A stretch of DNA of 64,000 nt, from NCBI GenBank assembly GCA_009739215.1, contig VSJF01000006.1, positions 1,178,001 through 1,242,000 on the forward strand, written 5' to 3'. A program made the position numbers and the translations under genes. Shown here in pieces: positions 60,656 to 64,000 of the stretch; position 1 is the first letter of the stretch, and the number at the start of each line of letters is the position of its first letter. Below the pieces are notes generated by a model. It made no database searches and was not told the DNA's origin. It saw only the letters and a program-made list of their open reading frames with translations. The DNA is from Floccularia luteovirens. Lineage: Eukaryota > Basidiomycota > Agaricomycetes > Agaricales > Squamanitaceae.

Positions 60656-62242
60656 ATGAGTTTCAAGAAGAGGTACATAAACACTTTGAATTATATTTAA
60701 GCCCAAGAGGATGTTCATTTACTACGCATCCCAGCTCCAAACTCGATCTTCTCATTCGTGTGCGCTATTCCAACCCATTGCCCGCGCCACCATGCCCCCC
60801 AAAACTCCTCGATATCCCTACCAACCCCATGCGCTATGCGCGTCCAGAATTTCTCAACGCATTAGCCAATGATACCCCACTACCTATGATAGTGGACGCT
60901 GAATGTGGAATGCCATTGGACTTAGGAAAATGGGAATCGCTCTGGGAAGAAGATGCGGATGAAACAAGTAAATCTCTCCTAATATTGGTTGCGCGAATGT
61001 TAAAGCTGGTGTCATATAGACCTCAATCCTGACCCATCTAATCTTCCAAAACTGGACCCAAAAGATGCATTTCTGCTAGCAGACCCAATCACTGCTTCAG
61101 GCTCGTTCTCCAATGGCCACCCTACGTCGTCTAATGGTCCTTCGGCACCTTTGGCCCATGTTCCATGGCTACGTAAAACGGAATATATCAGTCGAGAAGG
61201 AGTGCAGCGTTCAGGAGCTCAAGAACCGTACGCGAATATGCTTTTATGCTTGTAAGACCCAGGGAAGCTAATTTTTCCTTGCAGAAAGCATATCATTTCT
61301 GCTCCAATTGATGTTTCACGAAACGCGCAGCTGAATGATATCGAGGCGTCTTTCGCTGCATGTAACGAAAACTTTGACCTGGAATTGTTACGACACCCCA
61401 ACAAAGAAGGTGTAACTGCTGTAGAATCATATCCTGTTCTTCCGGATGCAGAACTTTGGGCGAACCAGTACGACTTGTTCAGATTCTCTGAGCGGCCGGG
61501 CGAGAGAACAATTGATGTATGTCCGCTCCAAGTGAATTTTTGTTATGACACATACTTACATTGACCAGATGGATGACCCTCGTCTGGACTGTGCCATCTT
61601 ACGACCGATGAAAACTGAACATGATTCATTCTTGGCGTACTATCTTACTCAAGATGACGAGTCTGCTATCCATTTCAAAAGAACAAGATCTGCTCTACCA
61701 CCGTACGAGGTTGCTGATAATCAGGAGGCAAGTTAGATATATTTCTCAAATATGCAAACTGAACCCATTGGTCACAGGAAACAATATTTCACTTTGTTCG
61801 AGATTATGAAACTGTTAAAGTCGAACAGGAAGTTCCAAACGAGTTCTTGATCGTGTTAGACGACGGAAACGACAGCCAAGATATAAATGATGTTCTAGAC
61901 AGTGGTGAACATAAAGCACCACATAGAGCAAAAGGCGCTTATTATAAAAATATCGAGCGCAAGATGTTGTTGAAAAAGAAACGTGCAAACGTTGGTTTAT
62001 TTCTTGTTATCTTGGTCTTAACGAATTTCTGACTATTATGAATCAAGATTTATGAACAGTATGAGGATAAATGGGAGATCATTAGGGTTCTACATGCACC
62101 TATGAGCAAAGAGGAGGAAGAAGAGAGAGAGGAAGCATTGGCTGAAGTGACTGATCCAATGTATCTCCTACAACGAGGTGATGCGGACGCTGATGGAGAG
62201 ATCGAGGTTGACGAAGGTGGATTGAATGCTTTTGGAGTGTAA
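60656..62242 (+). CDS. PAF1: RNA polymerase II-associated factor Paf1
   Basis: Starts ATG 60656 in a tiny exon (MSFKK) spliced to SSKLDLLIRVRYSNPLPAPP; then PPKLLDIPTNPMRYARPEFL, NALANDTPLPMIVDAECGMP, WLRKTEYISREG, ELWANQYDLFRFSERPGERT and PNEFLIVLDDG. A basic stretch (AYYKNIERKMLLKKKRAN) and an acidic end (EEEEEREEALAEV) follow, with TAA at 62240-62242. The protein is about 440 aa over about seven exons. Paf1 is the core of the elongation complex that directs H2B ubiquitination and H3K4/K36 methylation on transcribed genes. The short first exon is needed because the SKLDLL block lacks its own good ATG. Confidence 0.94.
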
Positions 62243-62488
62243 ATAGGACATTTTGCATATTATATTTATCGTGTTTTCCCCTTATTTTGTTGTACATCCC
62301 CGACAATCACGCATATTTTGATAGCTAAAAACATGTTTGGGCGGTCTCAATGAGGCAATCTCTAAGTAGTGAGATATCCTCAATTCATAATTCTATTTTT
62401 CGGTTTTGTTCTTGATTTGAATCGATGTGTCATATGAACATAACATATGGAGTGCGAGGGGAATAGGAAATACAAGACAACAACACGA

Positions 62489-63001
62489 TTATGCCTCTGT
62501 CAGTTCACGTAGACGGCGGACAGTACTTTTGAATAACATCATTTAGCAGAGATAAAGCAAAAATATACCGAGACACATACCTGCGTACTGTCGCAGCCGC
62601 AGTGGTTGATACAGTCCATGCACCACCTGCAATGACTTTTTTACATGCTGAACAATTCCAAATTCCGACTGCAGTCCTCTTCACTGAGTCCTGAGTACCA
62701 ACATCATTAGCATTTGTAAAAAATACAAATATAATTTGTGCAACATACTTTTCCACAGAATGTGCAAGTATAACGTGCGTGCTGCGAAACCTCCATCTTC
62801 TTCACTTGCTTACGGAGTGAAGCACCATAACGCTGTCCATTTCATTATACTGTAAGCAACGCTCCGGCAAGCGTATATATCTTGTTGACTTACAGTACCG
62901 TACTTTCCTGTGATTCCGACCTTCTTTGTGCGTTTTGTCTAGGAGATACAAGACAATCAATGACTTGCCAATTCCACAGGGCAGAAAATTGCGCTCACCA
63001 T
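62489..63001 (-). CDS. RPL43: 60S ribosomal protein L43 (eL43)
   Basis: 92 aa, the same as yeast. The ATG at 63001 is a 3-nt coding exon: the intron starts GTGAGC directly after it. Then [63 protein letters not shown] and [15 protein letters not shown], ending [12 protein letters not shown] before TAA 62489-62491. The zinc ribbon C-x2-C (CTFC) pairs with a second C-x2-C (CSAC). eL43 is a zinc-binding large-subunit protein. It converges on PAF1 (246 bp between stops). Confidence 0.96.
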
Positions 63002-63327
63002 CTTGAAGAATGTACGATTTCTAACAGACGGCCGATAATGGGAATGAGATTTGTCGATACTTTCGTGGATGTGTGCGTGAGAATTAGAGCGGCAATTGCC
63101 AAAAGCTGTATAGTTTGCCTTCAGCCACACAATTGACCAAAAGCTGTATAGTTTGCCTTCAGCCACACAATTGATCATTACCGACTTATTTACATTGCAC
63201 TTTGTTGCCAAACATTCGAAACGGGCACAGATGTGTATATTGGGAGTAGAGGTGTGTACGGCGGTTCAATGGTATGTTAGTGGCATTGCTAATGCTAATG
63301 CTATTTGTCCGAGATAGTGAAATGGCC
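63002..63327. other. Spacer upstream of RPL43
   Basis: 326 bp between the RPL43 start and the CRAL-TRIO stop, both on the minus strand. It contains a perfect 38-bp tandem duplication (63099-63174). No gene recognised. Confidence 0.45.
63099..63174. repeat. Perfect 2 x 38-bp tandem repeat
   Basis: Two identical 38-bp units, 63099-63136 and 63137-63174, each starting CCAAAAGCTG and ending ACAATTGA. It lies within 175 bp upstream of the RPL43 ATG, so it may affect the promoter. Confidence 0.9.
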
Positions 63328-64000
63328 CTAAAAAGCCTGCGCCTCTCCTCCATACCTCGTTGGAAGATTCGATGCCTCGATATACGGGAGGAGGGCATGT
63401 TTGATAGAGTTGTGCCCTGTTCCTACGACATTCATCTTGGCAATAGTTTTTGCAGAAATAAGCGATTTAAAGGCCCAAAATATCCAATTGAGGATCGTTG
63501 GGACATTCACAAAGAATTTTTTGTACTATCGAGGTTGAGTTATCCATCAATTGTTTATCAACCACTTGAATTACTCACAAGCATTTCCGGATAATGATTT
63601 TGGAAGATAGAAGTAGCCTCTGAAGCGGCGTTCTTGGAGTTCGCATCCCTACTCGTAAAACTCACGCCTTCATAATCTGCCGTACACAAACGTCAGCTCC
63701 CAAGGTTGTAATAATATACGAATGCACTTTACCGTGAATTTGCAAGGTCTGGTCTACATTCTCGAAATCTAACAACAAGACACTCCGTTCCATAAGAGCT
63801 ACTCGCCACCTGTCCAGTACAATCACATTAACACAAGTATTTGGACGAAGGCCCCCAGAGGATCATACCGTATAAATCGTTGAACATTGCTAAACACAGC
63901 TTTCAAATCATGGGTTGCGCCGTAAAGATTGTATCTGGGTAGAGATTAATGCTCATGGATAGGATGCTATATAGGCACACGTGAACTCACACCACTGGAC
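63328..64000 (-). CDS. CRAL-TRIO (Sec14-like) lipid-transfer protein, partial
   Basis: Stop TAG at 63328-63330; the N-terminus lies beyond the right end. The recovered part includes SVLLLDFENVDQTLQIHD, then SFTSRDANSKNAASEATSIF, QNHYPEMLF, the lipid-gate stretch NVPTILNWIFWAFKSLISAK, TIAKMNVVGTG and EASNLPTRYGGEAQAF. The order 'YPE...N.P.....W...K......T..K......LP..YGG' is that of the CRAL-TRIO lipid-binding pocket, which exchanges phosphatidylinositol or related lipids between membranes. At least three introns. The CRAL-TRIO-N segment is not visible. The paralogue group cannot be set without the rest. Confidence 0.82.

Overview
The window is nuclear DNA of a filamentous basidiomycete, most likely an agaricomycete (mushroom-type fungus). 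The evidence is short genes packed on both strands, almost every gene cut by several introns of about 45-60 nt with GT(A/G)..(C/T)AG ends, tiny first exons, short bidirectional promoters, and a TKL-type kinase pair of the kind expanded in mushrooms. No bacterial, plasmid or phage features are present. Coding regions were assembled by hand from splice sites; where exon sums are stated they are in frame.

Layout. 1-8.6 kb: end of an actin-related protein (ARP9-like), RPL30, the DNA polymerase delta catalytic subunit (POL3) and phosphomannomutase (SEC53). 8.8-19.8 kb: VMS1/ANKZF1 ribosome-rescue tRNA hydrolase, BFR2/AATF ribosome-biogenesis factor, a SNX41/ATG20-type sorting nexin, a P-loop polynucleotide-kinase-like protein with an RG-rich tail, a mitochondrial TPR protein and TIM23. 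20.5-32.5 kb: a velvet-domain regulator, a CYSTM-type cysteine-rich membrane peptide, a small coiled-coil protein, cytochrome c1 (CYT1), a SAC3-domain THP3/LENG8-like protein, tRNA-splicing endonuclease SEN2 and the cytoplasmic dynein intermediate chain. 32.5-36.7 kb is a gene-poor stretch with a possible decayed Ty1/copia fragment. 36.7-41.2 kb holds two alanine-glyoxylate aminotransferase paralogues tail to tail. 41.2-44.2 kb is gene-poor. 44.2-50.8 kb holds two tandem paralogues that join a Sin3-type PAH domain to a TKL-like kinase; the one at 44.2-46.8 kb is broken. 51.8-64 kb: sulfite reductase beta subunit (MET5), a proline-iminopeptidase-like hydrolase, a Gfo/Idh/MocA dehydrogenase, PAF1, RPL43 and a CRAL-TRIO (Sec14-like) gene running off the right end.

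Most genes are conserved housekeeping functions (replication, ribosome, mitochondrial import and respiration, tRNA splicing, transcription elongation, sulfur assimilation) and do not form one pathway. The unusual parts are the PAH-kinase pair, the orphan exon after TIM23, the hairpin-rich block at 21.87-22.04 kb, the GC-rich hairpin block near 1.6 kb, and the GC-AG intron inside a Walker A motif.
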